Assembly (NCBI GenBank): GCA_964034945.1
Contig: OZ035961.1
Location: 10,656,001 to 10,720,000 of the forward strand
DNA length: 64,000 nt
From: Chrysopilus asiliformis
Lineage: Eukaryota; Arthropoda; Insecta; Diptera; Rhagionidae
Reading direction: 5' to 3'
Shown: piece after piece, positions 22,504-33,829 of the stretch
How the letters are laid out: each line of letters begins with the position of its first letter
How positions within the stretch are numbered: the first letter of the stretch is position 1
Translations under genes and position numbers: made by a program
The notes under the pieces: model-generated
The model's input: only the letters and a program-made list of their open reading frames with translations
What the model was told of the DNA's origin: nothing
Database searches by the model: none

Positions 22504-24950
22504 AGATCTTCAAATCAACCTGTCGTCGCGTCGTTCGTGTGATTGAATATCTGCAAGCTTTCCTTTCGCTAAAGTTATTAGAGACAAAAATATGATTGTT
22601 GGAATAATAGCAGAGACACAACCCGAAATAGTCAACATGAACTCGTCAACGTGCCTAGATGTCACCCAAAATGACGACAGCTGTGCAAAATCATTCTATG
22701 AAAATTATATCGTGTTTTTAATACCAACGATTGGATTAAGGGTTTCCAAATACCTTATTAATTTTTTTTATAGAATTCATTATTTTAGTTTAATTATCTT
22801 AATTACAATCTTCAAGAAAATACATAGTATTTTTCTTCTTATAATCCCATGGTGATCTTGACCGTTAATTAAATGTTGAAGGAATCTAGTCGAGCTCCAT
22901 TCGGATCGCCCTTTTACTATATTCACATTTTACTCACAGTAATGAAAATCTGGAACAGTTTTATTCAGATCAAGTCATAAATAACGCATTCAATTCAGCC
23001 AAACATCATAATTTATCTTAGTGTATAAATAACTTCTGTTCGAAATCGTTTCATTTTATCATTTCATCCTTTATATATTTTAGTGTAGTTTAGTTCAAAT
23101 ACAGGTATTTTATTATATATACATGTATGTATCCACATGAGGGAAAATACAAAATATCTTCTGTAGACAGCGTTTACAAATGTATAAAGTTTGACTTTTA
23201 CAGTCTGCTTTCGTGCTCCGTTTCAATATTTTATCGGTTTTTTTTTCATGTGCGGGTAAGTTGGGCGGAGAACTATAATTTATTTATTGTTTTAATTTGC
23301 AGAGAGATATTTTCCGGTTGCTTCAGTAAGTAATCTTTGTGCCGCAATTAGGGGTTTTTATAGGTTAAGCTTTACCGTAATTAGTTGACCTTACATTATA
23401 TTAGACGTGCCAGATATTAGATCTTACGTCTTACCAAAAAATGATATTCGCTTTTAATCGTTTTATTTTTATCAGACTGAGTTATTGCAATTAAATTTAT
23501 ATTGCAGGGAAATCAGCGAAAAAATGCAATTTTTTTTTGTTTATTTCAGGTGTTTACTAAAATCTCTGTGAAAGTAGCAAGTGAGGTTGGATTTTCCTGT
23601 AATTAGAAATAGATCATGTGTACAGGTAATAAATTTAGTATAAACGTGACTAAGGAGAATCGATTCTAATAGCAGTTGTAATTACTTTTCATGAAACTTT
23701 GTAAATTTTTCGTATACAAAAACGGCTTTGGATGTTTTATGAGCATAGAACTCGTGTGTGCATTTATGCTGCAGCAATGAATTAAACACTCGATCTATAC
23801 GTTTAAATTTTTAAAAGTAAAAAAAAAGATAAAATTAAATTATATAATCGAGTAGAGATTTTAAGGCTGAAGATCGTAACTTTCTTCATTCGATGCGTTC
23901 TTTTCCTTCGATTGATACAGAAGGATTTTCTTTCGTACGGCATATGATCTTATGATATTAATTTATCGCCGCATTAAATTAACGAAGAGGCACAAGAACA
24001 CAATTTAATAAGTCATAAATCCCTGGCGTGCAATTTATGAAGTGCCGAACGTATTAAACCATGGCACAAGATATTAGGCTTCTACATATTCGAGTTTCTT
24101 CTACGTCCACCTTCTAAATATGTTGCGCGAATAGATCATTTATGTTTCAGTGTTCTGTTCATAAAACTATCACGTTCTCGTTATTCTACTAAGCAATAAA
24201 TGTTTCAAGACACTGAGGATCTATGCTGAAACTATGCTAGGAGTAAATGTAAAAATCCTATGAGTTTTTTTTCCTATGGAAAAACGGTTGACGTCAAGCG
24301 CAGCAACATGCAGGCGCGGTCAAACTCAAAGAAAAGATTGAAATTTTTTGGATTAACATGAAAATCGCGTACCTGTACGAAATCAGCTCATCGCTCTCAA
24401 GCAGCTGTATTTCAGTGAGGATGTTATTTGTTTGATTTAGTGAGGGATTCGTTCAACGTTCTACTGGAGACCGGTAAAAATTTTGTATACAAGACACGAT
24501 CAGGTGTTGCGAAAATTAACACTTACAGTTACAAGTTACAACCGCCATCGATTACAGCAAATTGTAATCCTTCACTTTATTTTAGATTGTGAACTTTCTG
24601 AGATCTAGAAGATTTATTGGTTAATAAATAAACAGTTTTCAGAAAAATTTTCAATGATTTCTATTGTTTTTTTTGTTATTAACAAAAATTTTAAAAAAAA
24701 GTTTTTAGAAAAACAGAAAAACCTCCATTTGTACCTCTGTATCTTTTCAACATTGGAAAAGTGAAAAAAAAACCAAAGATCTGATGATTAGCACAAGGCA
24801 ACTGAATCCAAACGATCAAACAAAAAGGCGTTGACAGTCAACCATCGAGATGTTGACGGTTGTCCAGGTGCACACTGCATAAGATTGCCCAGAAACAATC
24901 AAAAACACTAACCATTTATGGATAGAAAATGTTCAATCAACGATAGAATT
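22504..24950. other. unannotated AT-rich stretch
   Basis: I see no gene, RNA or repeat family. Short open frames such as 22592-22855 end in hydrophobic, AT-encoded runs without motifs. GCGGCGCATTTTTTCAACG at about 24,969 is again the inner motif of the hAT-like family, here without a terminus. Confidence 0.45.
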
Positions 24951-25249
24951 TATTTTTTTTTTTTTGCATGCGGCGCATTTTTTCAACGATTTTCCAAAAT
25001 GATGCATGACTTTCAAAAGATATAAACTGCGGCGCTTTTGTTGTTGTGGGTATTTTTACAATTTCCAACTTTACGCTACATTCTGCTTAAAACAGTTTTC
25101 CTGCGGGGCACAAACTAGATTGTTATTCCTTGGCCTTCCTTTAAATCAATTTATATTTTCTAAGTTTCGAAATCACTTTACCCCCTGCCCTTACTCCCCC
25201 CACCCCTCGCGCTCCTTTTTCGTATGCCTATGTTGGAACCAGAACTACC

Positions 25250-25308
25250 ACAGACACTCATGCCAAATTTCAAGTCAATCGGTTCAGCCGTTTTTGCGTG
25301 AAAGAGGA

Positions 25309-25339
<31 letters not shown>

Positions 25340-25370
25340 CCAACTCATTTTTATATATTAGTATGATGAT
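25250..25370 (+). repeat. 3' end of an RTE/SINE-like retroposon with ACAG array
   Basis: The text TTTCAAGTCAATCGGTTCAG, then CCGTTTTTGCGTGAAAGAGG, then (ACAG) repeats, then TTTATATATTAGTATGATG closely resembles the common 3' end of arthropod RTE-clade LINEs and the SINEs that share their tails. The body upstream is C-rich and unrecognised. The 147-codon frame running over it (25006-25449) translates repeat and microsatellite (RQTDRQTDRQTD) and is not a gene. Confidence 0.5.
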
Positions 25371-25449
25371 GATTTTCAATTTGCTTGTTTCGTCAATATA
25401 TCATTTCAGCCACCCCCGACCACCCTGGCACCTCCCCTGTCAAGCTTAA

Positions 25450-26799
25450 TCTTCTCCCGAATTGACCCAAAAAATATGCTCACCAAATTCATATCTCAAA
25501 CTTATAAAAATTAAAACATTTTTTTTGTGGTTTTTGAATCTGGTTTTTGAATAAAAATTCAACGGTGGTCTTTCCAGAGGTGTATTCCTTAATGATCCGC
25601 CATTTCGTAATTATGTTTTTGTTTTATAAAATTTTAATTTTATGTTGAAATTTTCAACAGCACAAGAATTCTCCATTTCCTGGCTACAAGCGCACTTCTC
25701 GTCAACAAAACACTATAATTATTGATAATTTGAAATCTTTTAATCTTTGCATGCGCATATCCCTTACTATTTTAATTTATTGCATGTCCATAAAAGGAAG
25801 CTCCAACTTGATCCGCAAAACCCAACCATCTTCAAGTGAACAAGCAAGTAAATAATCCAAAATTAATGGTTATCTTAACGGGTCGTCAATTAAATATAAT
25901 TTTGGTCCAAACTAAAGATCTTGGATGATAGGTTGTTCAACTGTGAGACTGTTTTGATAGCATAATCTAATTTCAAATATTTTTATTCGAAATTTTTTGT
26001 CTAAAACTAACAAAAAATTTACGATTTTTATAAAAATAATGTATATAAAGTTTAATTTTGTAATTTTTAGATCTGAAAAGTCAAACAAAAACATAAAATA
26101 TTATAATTGCCAAAAGATTGATTTCTATAATAAACAGTTAAGGAAAATTAGTTAATTACAAAACAGAAAATTAAATTTTATAGAATAAAAAAAATTTTTA
26201 TGGACTCGTTTTTAATATATTTGGTTTATAATTTTGTCAATTTAGTTTCTTTTGCTTACGACTGAAATAAATTAAATTAAACGACTGAATTAATTAATTT
26301 TATGGCATGTTTAAACGCAAGAGGCATAGAAAATGAGCGAATAAAAGCTCGGCTTCACATTTGGAAGTTCTGAATAAATTTTTACACATTTTCTAGGTTT
26401 TCATATGGTTGACATTTTTTTTACATTCGAATAAAATTTAAAAAAAAAATGTTCACCATATAAATATGGAGAAATATAGAAAAAAGTGTACTCCATTAAC
26501 ATAGAATATTCTTAGAAGTCTATTTAAAAGTGATTTTGTTCTAACAATATGATATTAAAGCAAAGAAATCTTGGCTATTTCCGATTTGTGTTATGTTGTT
26601 TATGAATTTAGCCTAATATAGTTATTCTACATACATGGGATTTAGGGTTAACGCATAACAATTTGGAAGAACTTGGGAAAAATTTGCTATATTTATTAGA
26701 TATAAGATAAAAATGGATGAAGTGATTTAAATTAAATTTAAAATATTTTCTATGTTTGAAATTATTTGTATAAATTTAAAATATTTAATAACATTTTCT
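25450..26799. other. unannotated AT-rich stretch
   Basis: Extremely AT-rich sequence, especially 25,980-26,300 and 26,690-26,800, without a recognisable gene or repeat family. Confidence 0.5.
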
Positions 26800-27290
26800 T
26801 TGAATTTTCTTTGAATTTGGCTATATGCATTTTTTCTCAAAAGCGCATAGTTTTAAGGAAATTTTTAAAAAACTGACTTTTTTTGAAATATGTTGAGAAC
26901 CGTTTCAGATACGTAAAAACGGCTAAAGGAAAAAATGTTAAAAATTTTATATCCTTCAAATTTTGTTACACCATTTTTTCCCTATTTTTTTCAAAAAACG
27001 GTATAATATTAAAATGATTGTTTGGAAGGTTATAGCTAACGTTACTTTTCCAAAAAATCGATAGAAAACTATGATTAGTAAAACTTACTCACAAAAAAAT
27101 TCAGGCCGATACCTCAACGCGTTCTCGAGTTATTTAAGATATGTAACACAGACAGACCGAGAGACAGACAGATCGACAGAGCGGCAGACAGACAGATAGA
27201 CAGACGCACTGGCATCCTCATAATTTTGCCTTAAACGGATTTCGTACTGAGTAGGGAGTGTCCGTCAAGAACACAATACTGTCTCTCCAG
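26800..27290 (+). repeat. GACA-containing repeat, family beta, copy 1
   Basis: Blocks in order: TTTGAAATATGTTGAGAACCG with ACGTAAAAACGG; AAAAAATTCAGGCCGATACC with TCGAGTTATTTAAGATATG; a GACA/GACC array (about 27130-27205); CATCCTCATAATTTTGCCTT; and GTCAAGAACACAATACTG. The same blocks occur reversed at 30830-31260 without the array, and its first part occurs at 56750-56830. No protein and no inverted ends are visible. Confidence 0.6.
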
Positions 27291-27356
27291 AGAAGAGGAA
27301 ATGAAAAAAAGGGCGTTGATCGGAATTAGGAGCGGATTCGGTGATTGGTACATTTA

Positions 27357-27741
27357 AGGTGCCGCTCCACATGAGAGTAAATGCCGGCGAGAACCTCTCG
27401 ATAGCAGCTACTCGCAAATGGACACGTCTCTGAGAGTCGCTCGCAGAAACTCGCAAAAACTCGCGAGCTAGTTTCTGCGAGCTGTCAAAAGTGATTCTAC
27501 TCTCTAGTCGACACGCACCCACTGAACTCTCGGAGAGTAACTCGCCAGATACGAACGGCGTTTGAATTTTGTAAGCCGCTCTCTAGAACTCGCCAAAGCA
27601 AGATGTCAAAAAAATCAAGATATTGGTCTTAAAAAGAGAAAAATCGCCGAAATTAACTCTCAAATGGACAACTTCCTGCGAGTAACTCTCGAGAGTTTTT
27701 GAGAGTTACTCGTGTATTTACTCTCATGTGAAGCGGCACCT
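27357..27741 (-). mobile_element. 385-bp MITE, 'GCCGCTCCACATGAGAG' family, copy 2
   Basis: Its reverse complement aligns end to end with 4072-4455 at about 90% identity by eye, including all internal CGAGAGTT palindromes. The termini are AGGTGCCGCTCCACATGAGA and its complement. The flanks read TTTA on the left and TTAC on the right, so a TTA duplication is intact if the element starts AGG. The open frame at 27265-27522 is the antisense of the repeat and not a gene. Confidence 0.85.
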
Positions 27742-27744
27742 TTA

Positions 27745-28865
27745 CGTTATGTAGGTTTTCGCGAGTTTTGAGTTGGGATCATTTCCTGAGCTTTTCGGGG
27801 CTGATCTTTAATTTGGTGTTTTTCGTTTTTAATTACTAATTCTCTATCATATTTAATTTTGAAAAAAGTGATAACAGTTTAAACTGAATTTACTCAAAAC
27901 CATCGAAAGCTAAATACGACATTTAAATTCTCAGCCGACCAAGTGTCTCATTAACTGGTATTTCACAATAAGTCCTACAAGACAACCTCAAACTTATCTT
28001 AAAACCACAATAAAATGCATTGATACATTATTGAAAACGTGTTCATTGTTCTTAACTAACAGAAGCTGGTAATTTATTCGCCATTTGCAGTGTTTTGATT
28101 CGTCTATCGGATTTGCAAATTTAGTCCAAATCGTGTCTATTCAATCGAAATCAATTTGTTTTTGGGTGGGAACATTTATTTCAGCGCGCCCACCAACATA
28201 ATTCCGCATTTGGACTTCACTTTGCCATGCAAAAAAAAAAAAAAAAGAAACCCACAAAAAAGTAGCATAAAATAAGATTTAAAATGCAAATGCAGATTTT
28301 TATTCATCATTCCAAGTGAGTTGATTTAATAGTAGCAGACCAGCAATAATAAATCTCAAGCGTAGGTGTGGGAATCGTGATACAAGAAACCATGGAATAA
28401 TGAATCGAACCGAACTCGACCAAATTGAAATGAGCTAGAATTGAATTAAAATAAAATATCTTCCCGATGAAGTCAAAGTCAATCGGATATGATCTGTCTG
28501 TAGTCAGTGGGGCTCATAAAATGCACGAAATGAGGTCCATGATTGATTTTTAAACATGCATTGAGAGTTCCATTTAGAAGCTCCATCAATAATCGGTTTT
28601 ATCGGATAGACGAAATCTTCATAATGCACTGGAATATTTAAAAAAAAAAAATATACATGACTGCGATCAAGAAGCTATTTGCATGCGGTGAATGATGCTG
28701 TTAAACTGCCAAATCATGTCTATAAATCATTTTTGGTTTACTAGATTTACACGTTGACTTTGAATCAAAAATTTCAAATTGATTTGTTAGAGTTTAACCG
28801 AGTGTGTCGATAAATGTATTCACTTCCATTTATTTCAATCAACTGCTGTGCCAACAAAATCATTT
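27745..28865. other. unannotated AT-rich stretch
   Basis: No gene or repeat family is recognisable. An A17-type homopolymer with one G lies at about 28,230-28,247. Confidence 0.5.
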
Positions 28866-29294
28866 ATAAAAAAAAATTTTTCTAAAAAAAATAAAACCGA
28901 CTTTAAAAAAAAAACTGAAAAGAGAAAAAAGCACTAAAAAGAAAAAAATAATTTCAAACTATGTCCATTAATAGCGTATTTAAAATTTGGCTTTTTTGGA
29001 GTGGCGTTAAATTTACACTAAATAAAATCGTTGTAAAATTTCTATTGTAAGAGCCGTGTTAATCTGTTTGACAACAAAATTTTTGGAGTCGATCTTAGTT
29101 CTTAGTTAGCCTTAAGGGTTAGAAAGTATGTAATTTATTTTAGTTGCAAATTTAACGCCACTCCAAAAAAGCCAAATTTTAAATACGCTATTAATGGACA
29201 TAGTTTGAAATTATTTTTTTCTTTTTAGTGCTTTTTTCTCTTTTCAGTTTTTTTTTTAAAGTCGGTTTTATTTTTTTTAGAAATTTTTTTTTTA
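28866..29294. repeat. inverted repeat with about 150-bp arms
   Basis: The arm 28866-29017 reappears as its reverse complement at 29145-29294. About 120 bp appear identical by eye, including CTTTTTTGGAGTGGCGTTAA and AAAGCACTAAAAAGAAAAAA. The 127-bp spacer is unrelated. The inner edges look terminus-like and the outer edges carry AAAACCGACTTT, the complement of the GAAGTCGGTT motif that ends the repeat at 29973. It could be a fold-back element or a recent inverted duplication of a repeat end. Confidence 0.8.
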
Positions 29295-29373
29295 TTTCGA
29301 ACGTTTTTAGTTTCAATTTTTAATATAGGTAAAATTACAAAGGGTTTGAGGGGATAAGTCCGCAGATGAGAAA

Positions 29374-29410
29374 TATATAAAAGAATCTTCCAAATATTGT
29401 ACTGAACACA
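29374..29410 (+). promoter_or_regulatory. TATA-like box with initiator-like site, subunit 1
   Basis: TATATAAAAG starts at 29374 and GTACTGAACACAA follows, with ACTGA 27 bp downstream of the start of the box. That spacing suits a TATA box and RNA polymerase II start site. The same arrangement recurs exactly 105 bp later. Activity is untested and the region is inside a degenerate repeat. Confidence 0.3.
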
Positions 29411-29478
29411 ATACAAAGAATTTTACTCGATATCCCAAGCAGGGAGGGGTTTGAAGGGGTAGGTTAACACGGGGGAAA

Positions 29479-29515
29479 TATATAAAAGAACCTTCCTTGT
29501 GTTGTACTGAACACA
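29479..29515 (+). promoter_or_regulatory. TATA-like box with initiator-like site, subunit 2
   Basis: Second copy of the arrangement at 29374: TATATAAAAG then GTACTGAACACAA with the same 27-bp spacing to ACTGA. Sequence between and around the two motifs has diverged more than the motifs themselves. Confidence 0.3.
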
Positions 29516-29992
29516 ACGTAAAAACGTAACAAAAGCTATAATTGCCAATCTGGCAATTATTGAAAACCTGTATGGTGATATTGGTATCTTAATTTGAGCA
29601 CTTGTACCAAAATTACACTTTGAAGTCGAACTTTCCAATCAGATTTTTTTAAATTGATTCCAATCGGATTTTGATGTATGGGAGTTTTATGTAGAATCAT
29701 ATCCTAAATAACTTTTGTTTTTGGACTTTTTTGATAAGATGCACCGTTTTTGAGATATTCGGAAAAAACGTTTTCGTTTGTATGGGGGGTACCCCCCCTA
29801 ATGGTCCATTTTTGCCCATGAACGAACCGGGGTCCAACCAGGAACTTTCTCTACAACTTTCTCTTTGGGATGATCAAAATCGGTCCACCCAGTAAAAAGT
29901 TAGGCGTGAACATACATTAAAAAAAAAAAAAATATATTCAGGTGGAATTGAGAACCTTTTCCTTTTTGGAAGTCGGTTAAAAAAAAACAAAT

Positions 29993-30391
29993 ACCATCCC
30001 TCGTAGTAAGGTACGCGTAGCGGAATTTAAAATTTCAAATTTATTTTTATCAATAACATAAATTTTACGGCAATATAATTTATAATCTTTACAAAATCAT
30101 AAATTATGCCAATTATTTTATAATATTGATGCTTTTATTGGAAACTTACAGTTAACGAAATATTAATCAAAATTTGAAAGAATTTAATTTTAAAATGTTT
30201 TATATCGTGTCGTCATTTAAAATTTTTATACTTCCAGTAACTATACGTCAAGTTATGGTCCATGGAAAAATAGTTTATTGCAAAAATAAACCAGTGCTTT
30301 TATTAATAGCTTTTTTCCCTTTATTTGAAATTTTAAACTAGCTATTATAACGGTATCCGCGGGGGTATACTGGCCTTCAGGGTAAAAATTG
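29993..30391. other. unannotated AT-rich stretch
   Basis: No gene, RNA or repeat family is recognisable in these 400 bases. Confidence 0.5.
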
Positions 30392-30430
30392 TTCTTGGGT
30401 ACTGCCCATAAAATACGTCACGCCAATTTT
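30392..30430 (+). mobile_element. left terminus of a 'GGGGCTGTCCATAAA' MITE
   Basis: GTACTGCCCATAAAATACGTCACGCCAATTTTAG matches the left end and adjoining bases of the 8992 and 37676 copies. No right terminus follows, so it is a fragment. Confidence 0.4.
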
Positions 30431-30829
30431 AGTGCGTTGTGGTTTTCGTTCTCACTTTGCAAAGCTTGATTTCTACAAGCTTTTATTTAGTTTCACTTGC
30501 TTGTATGTGTTTGCATGGGTCAAACCTCGTAATCTAATTTTGACCCACTTCCACTCAACCGATTTACTTCAATTTTGTCCATGTTTCATGCCATGCTATT
30601 CTCCCTACTTATTAACCCTTTATTATCTTCTGAACCGGTAAAACAATTTTGACGCGGTTTTCGCCATTGGGGTAATTTCTTTGAAAAAGAAGGAAAAAAC
30701 AAAACAACGATTAAAGATAATAATTTTTTTTGTTTTAAAAGAAGCTTGTAAAGCACTCTAAAATAAATAAAAAAAATATTAAATCGGCGTCTGAAAAATA
30801 AATGATTTTTGAAAAATCATTCGTTTGTT

Positions 30830-31260
30830 TCTAAACTCTTTCTGTTAAGACACTATATTTCCGCTCAATCGGTTCAATTCTTTAGTTAAAGCTATTGAAA
30901 ACCTTTTATATCTTTGTATTTTCTTCTACTCTGTAGAAAAAGTATTATGACAGAGATTTACTCGAGAACTGGTGCAGATAGAAATTTTCTGTTCAGTAAG
31001 AAATCCGTTTCAGGCAAAATTATGAGGATATCCTCGCACCTGTCCTTTTGACGTATCTTAAATAATCCGGGATCGTATTGAGCTACCGACTTGAAATTTT
31101 TTGTAATTGAGTTTTATGAAAAGTTTTGTGTTGATCACAACTTGTAGTTTTAGATTACAATTACTCGCTTTCAAAAGCTTTAATTTGAAAATCACTCAAC
31201 CGATTGTTATGAAATTTGACCCCATGCATTCTGATTTTAATACTTGTTTGGATTTTTTCG
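30830..31260 (-). repeat. family beta repeat, copy 2, array lost
   Basis: The sequence CAAAATTATGAGGATATCCTC, then GTATCTTAAATAA, then ACCGACTTGAAATTTTTTGT aligns with the reverse complement of 27080-27240. The GACA/GACC array found there is absent: the two flanking blocks are joined by only about 20 bp. No gene. Confidence 0.55.
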
Positions 31261-33187
31261 AATCCTATTCGTATGATAATGACAATAATACTGTATAACA
31301 ACCAGAAATATATTAAAAGTTTTAACGCCAAACATTCATCTGATGGAAGATTAAAAAACCCAATCGAAAACCCCCCAAAAATTAGATACGATTTTTTCTT
31401 CACTTCAATCAAATCAAACTAATATCCAATTATAAGAAGTTGTAATTTTCATCTCAAATGTGAAACTAATGAACTACCCAAAAAACTTCCAACACCGAGC
31501 CATAATAGGTAAAAAATTCTGAACTACAATGAAGCCATTACAGCGATTAGTAAGCGATCGTCAATCATTTACCAGCGCTTTGTCTAAGACAAAACCCAAA
31601 GATCGTGGAAACAAATTCACCAAGAAGCTTCATCGAAACTTGGACAGTTTAACCTGTAGACACTCAACGATCGAAATCGCTCTCTGTTCAAAAGACTAAA
31701 TTCGACTGTAGCTACAAATGTGGAATGAAGAACAATTTCTTACCTGAAATCTCACCTGAATCTTAAGACATTTGGAGCCATACTCCAAGATTTGTTTCTC
31801 TGAAGGCGGAGCTATTTTGACGCAGAGATGCACCAAAAGTGAGGATTTTGAAGTTTTTTATAAAATTCAGTCTCAGTCGAAGAGTAAAAAAATATTTCTC
31901 TCCCAGCCACAAATCGGGTGGGGAGAACGTCTTAGGAAGTGGGGGATTTCTTATGATTTCTTGTTCCCCTACACATCGATTGATCGTTGATGGTTGATTG
32001 CTGAAGAAAAATAAAATAAGAAGAATATGATAAAGTGATCATCGTTGGTAATTCGATTTCTGAACACCGAAAAAAGTGGTTAATGCGCCCCGCAGGGTAA
32101 ATTAAATGAATTTGGTGTTTGCTTTTTGAACCATAAAAAAAGTGTGAGATAAATTAAACGACAATCAGAACGTGTATGTTTCATTCTTAGCTCCATTTGT
32201 GATCACGGAATGATAAATTCTAATTTTGGAATTTGATTGAAGCACCAAACGTTGATCCATACTACTGTAGGAAATGAATTTTAATTATAAGGAAACTTAG
32301 AGTTCCGCCAATCATTCATTAAAAATTATTTCTTACTTGGAAAAGTGCTGATTAGATTTTTTTTTTGAAGAAATCAAAAGTTTTTGAGAGGAAATTCCAT
32401 TACTTTAGATCTGCGCCAGCAATACTAGTGGGAGAATAAAAAAATAAAAAGTGCTTTTAAGAAAGATTGTAGAGTTTAATCTTTTTCTTCAAAATCTTAG
32501 CATTTTTCATTTGAATTCTTAGTCATTATTCTTAGTGATAAGAGGTTAGGAGAAAGATATCTAGTAGAAGCAACAGTAGCACTTCATGCCTAGAAAGGTC
32601 TCGCTTTTTAGAAGGAAATTTTTGAATATCTCTTTTTATGAAGAGGAGGGGGGGTGTTTGAAGAAATGTAAAGAACAAAATCCTGAAGTAATGTAGTGGG
32701 GATCTGGTCGTATATTGGTCGTATAATAACTAGATTTTCTCTTACTAGCAACAAAAAAAATGTTTTTTTAACCAGTCAATTAAAGTATTCTCCCCTTTAC
32801 CCGTTACGATTTTTTTTGTCAGCTACTTACTTCCCTTTTATACGTTTTACGGTTTTAGCACTTCGTCGGCAATGTGTCGTTATAATGGGATTCTACAATA
32901 AAACTTCGAGATTTCTGGAAAATTCTGAATAAAAAAATCAATTGTTACAGGCAATTTTATTTATTTATTTTTAATCCAATAAAGAAAACGAAAACCTGTG
33001 ACACATTTTCGAAATCGTTCTCTGTGGTTTTTCTGAATAGTGGTGTCTATTTTGTATATATGCCGCGATAAGTTCTGTAAGTTTTGTTTCTTCATTAAAA
33101 CCATTTTAAGTGTCATCAATCGCCACAGACTCCGAACAAGATCTTTGTCTCCGAATGATAAATTTTTATTGGTGGTGATCCTGAACT
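31261..33187. other. unannotated stretch with two short open frames
   Basis: An ATG-led 56-codon frame (31529-31699) is rich in Lys, Arg and Ser (for example SKTKPKDRGNKFTKKLHRNL). A second frame in the same phase runs 31757-31990 without an ATG. Four stops separate them within 60 bases. I recognise neither peptide. They could be fragments of a decayed gene or chance. Nothing else is recognisable. Confidence 0.3.
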
Positions 33188-33191
33188 GGAT

Positions 33192-33217
33192 TTGGATTGG
33201 ATTGGATTGGATTGGAT
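33192..33217. repeat. TTGGA pentanucleotide microsatellite
   Basis: Five perfect TTGGA units in tandem. Overlapping short open frames on both strands here are produced by the repeat. Confidence 0.9.
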
Positions 33218-33219
33218 CA

Positions 33220-33829
33220 ACCGTCGATGTCTTCACATCAGTCACAGTCAAACGAGATCTTCCCGTCTTCACCATCGACCGCTGCTAGATGCCCGCACAG
33301 TTTATTTGGTGTTGTGTGGATCTTCTTCTATACCAGCCCTCCATATCTTCGTCTGTGGCTTTTGCTTGGGGATCTTCGAACCGATGTGATTTAACTTCCA
33401 ATTTCGAATAAGAATAAAACTAAGATTGTGGGGCTCGGTAATAATAAGAAGAAGTTTTAAATACAACATCATTCGGGATGATGGTGCAATCCCATTCATC
33501 TCATCCACTGATTTCTGGTAATCCGTTCCGCGTTTGATTTGCCGCTCATTAGCGCATTCCAAATGACCATCGGTCGCGGTTTAACTTGACTTTGGGACTT
33601 CTCTGAATTCGAGTTCAACGACGATTTGCTGGTTCTTTTGGGCTTTGGAGTTTTCTTTAATTTACTACCACTGAGGTACCCATATGACGATATTCGAGGT
33701 GGAGCAGGGCAGAACACCACGGCCGACGATGGCATCCACCAAGTCATCGATGCATACTCCTCGAAAGAAGTAATTTATTATTCTTGCAAGGGTCCAGGTC
33801 AGAGCATCGATTATGCCAGACCAGATTGA
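33220..33829. other. GC-richer patch open on both strands
   Basis: This patch is less AT-rich than its surroundings and has open frames on the minus strand (33302-33562; 33496-33747, with the basic run KLKKTPKPKRTSKSSLNSNS) and on the plus strand (33626-33829, ending YYSCKGPGQSIDYARPD). None has a recognisable domain, and they overlap in conflict, so at most one can be real. No splice pattern decides between them. Confidence 0.2.

Larger units (their letters stand above)
29300..29992 (+). repeat. family gamma interspersed repeat with tandem 105-bp subunits
   Basis: The unit runs from two 105-bp subunits (about 29338-29547), through AATTGCCAATCTGGCAATTA and GATAAGATGCACCGTTTTTG, the palindrome GGGGGGTACCCCCC, and a GGCGTGAACATACATT block, to a 3' GGAAGTCGGTTAAAAAAAA tail. 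The middle part is present in reverse orientation at 59285-59810. Related fragments occur at 37402-37660, 40770-41035, 46650-47120 and 48180-48520. I recognise the ACCGACTTCCAAAAA...AATGTATGTTC end (complement) from other insect genomes but cannot name the element class with confidence. Confidence 0.65.

Noticed and set aside
25006..25449. 147-codon open frame, the longest on the plus strand
   Set aside because: It translates a C-rich repeat and the ACAG microsatellite (RQTDRQTDRQTD). It has no domain and overlaps a retroposon 3' end.
28230..28250. Poly-A run as the tail of a retroposed gene
   Set aside because: No coding or SINE-like sequence precedes it and no target duplication is visible.
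29313..29638. Repeated peptide (CSVQ....SFIYF) on the minus strand as a gene with internal repeats
   Set aside because: The peptide repetition follows from the 105-bp DNA duplication, and frames are short and shift between units.
33626..33829. 67-codon plus frame ending YYSCKGPGQSIDYARPD as a gene
   Set aside because: It conflicts with an overlapping minus-strand frame and has no recognisable family or splice support.
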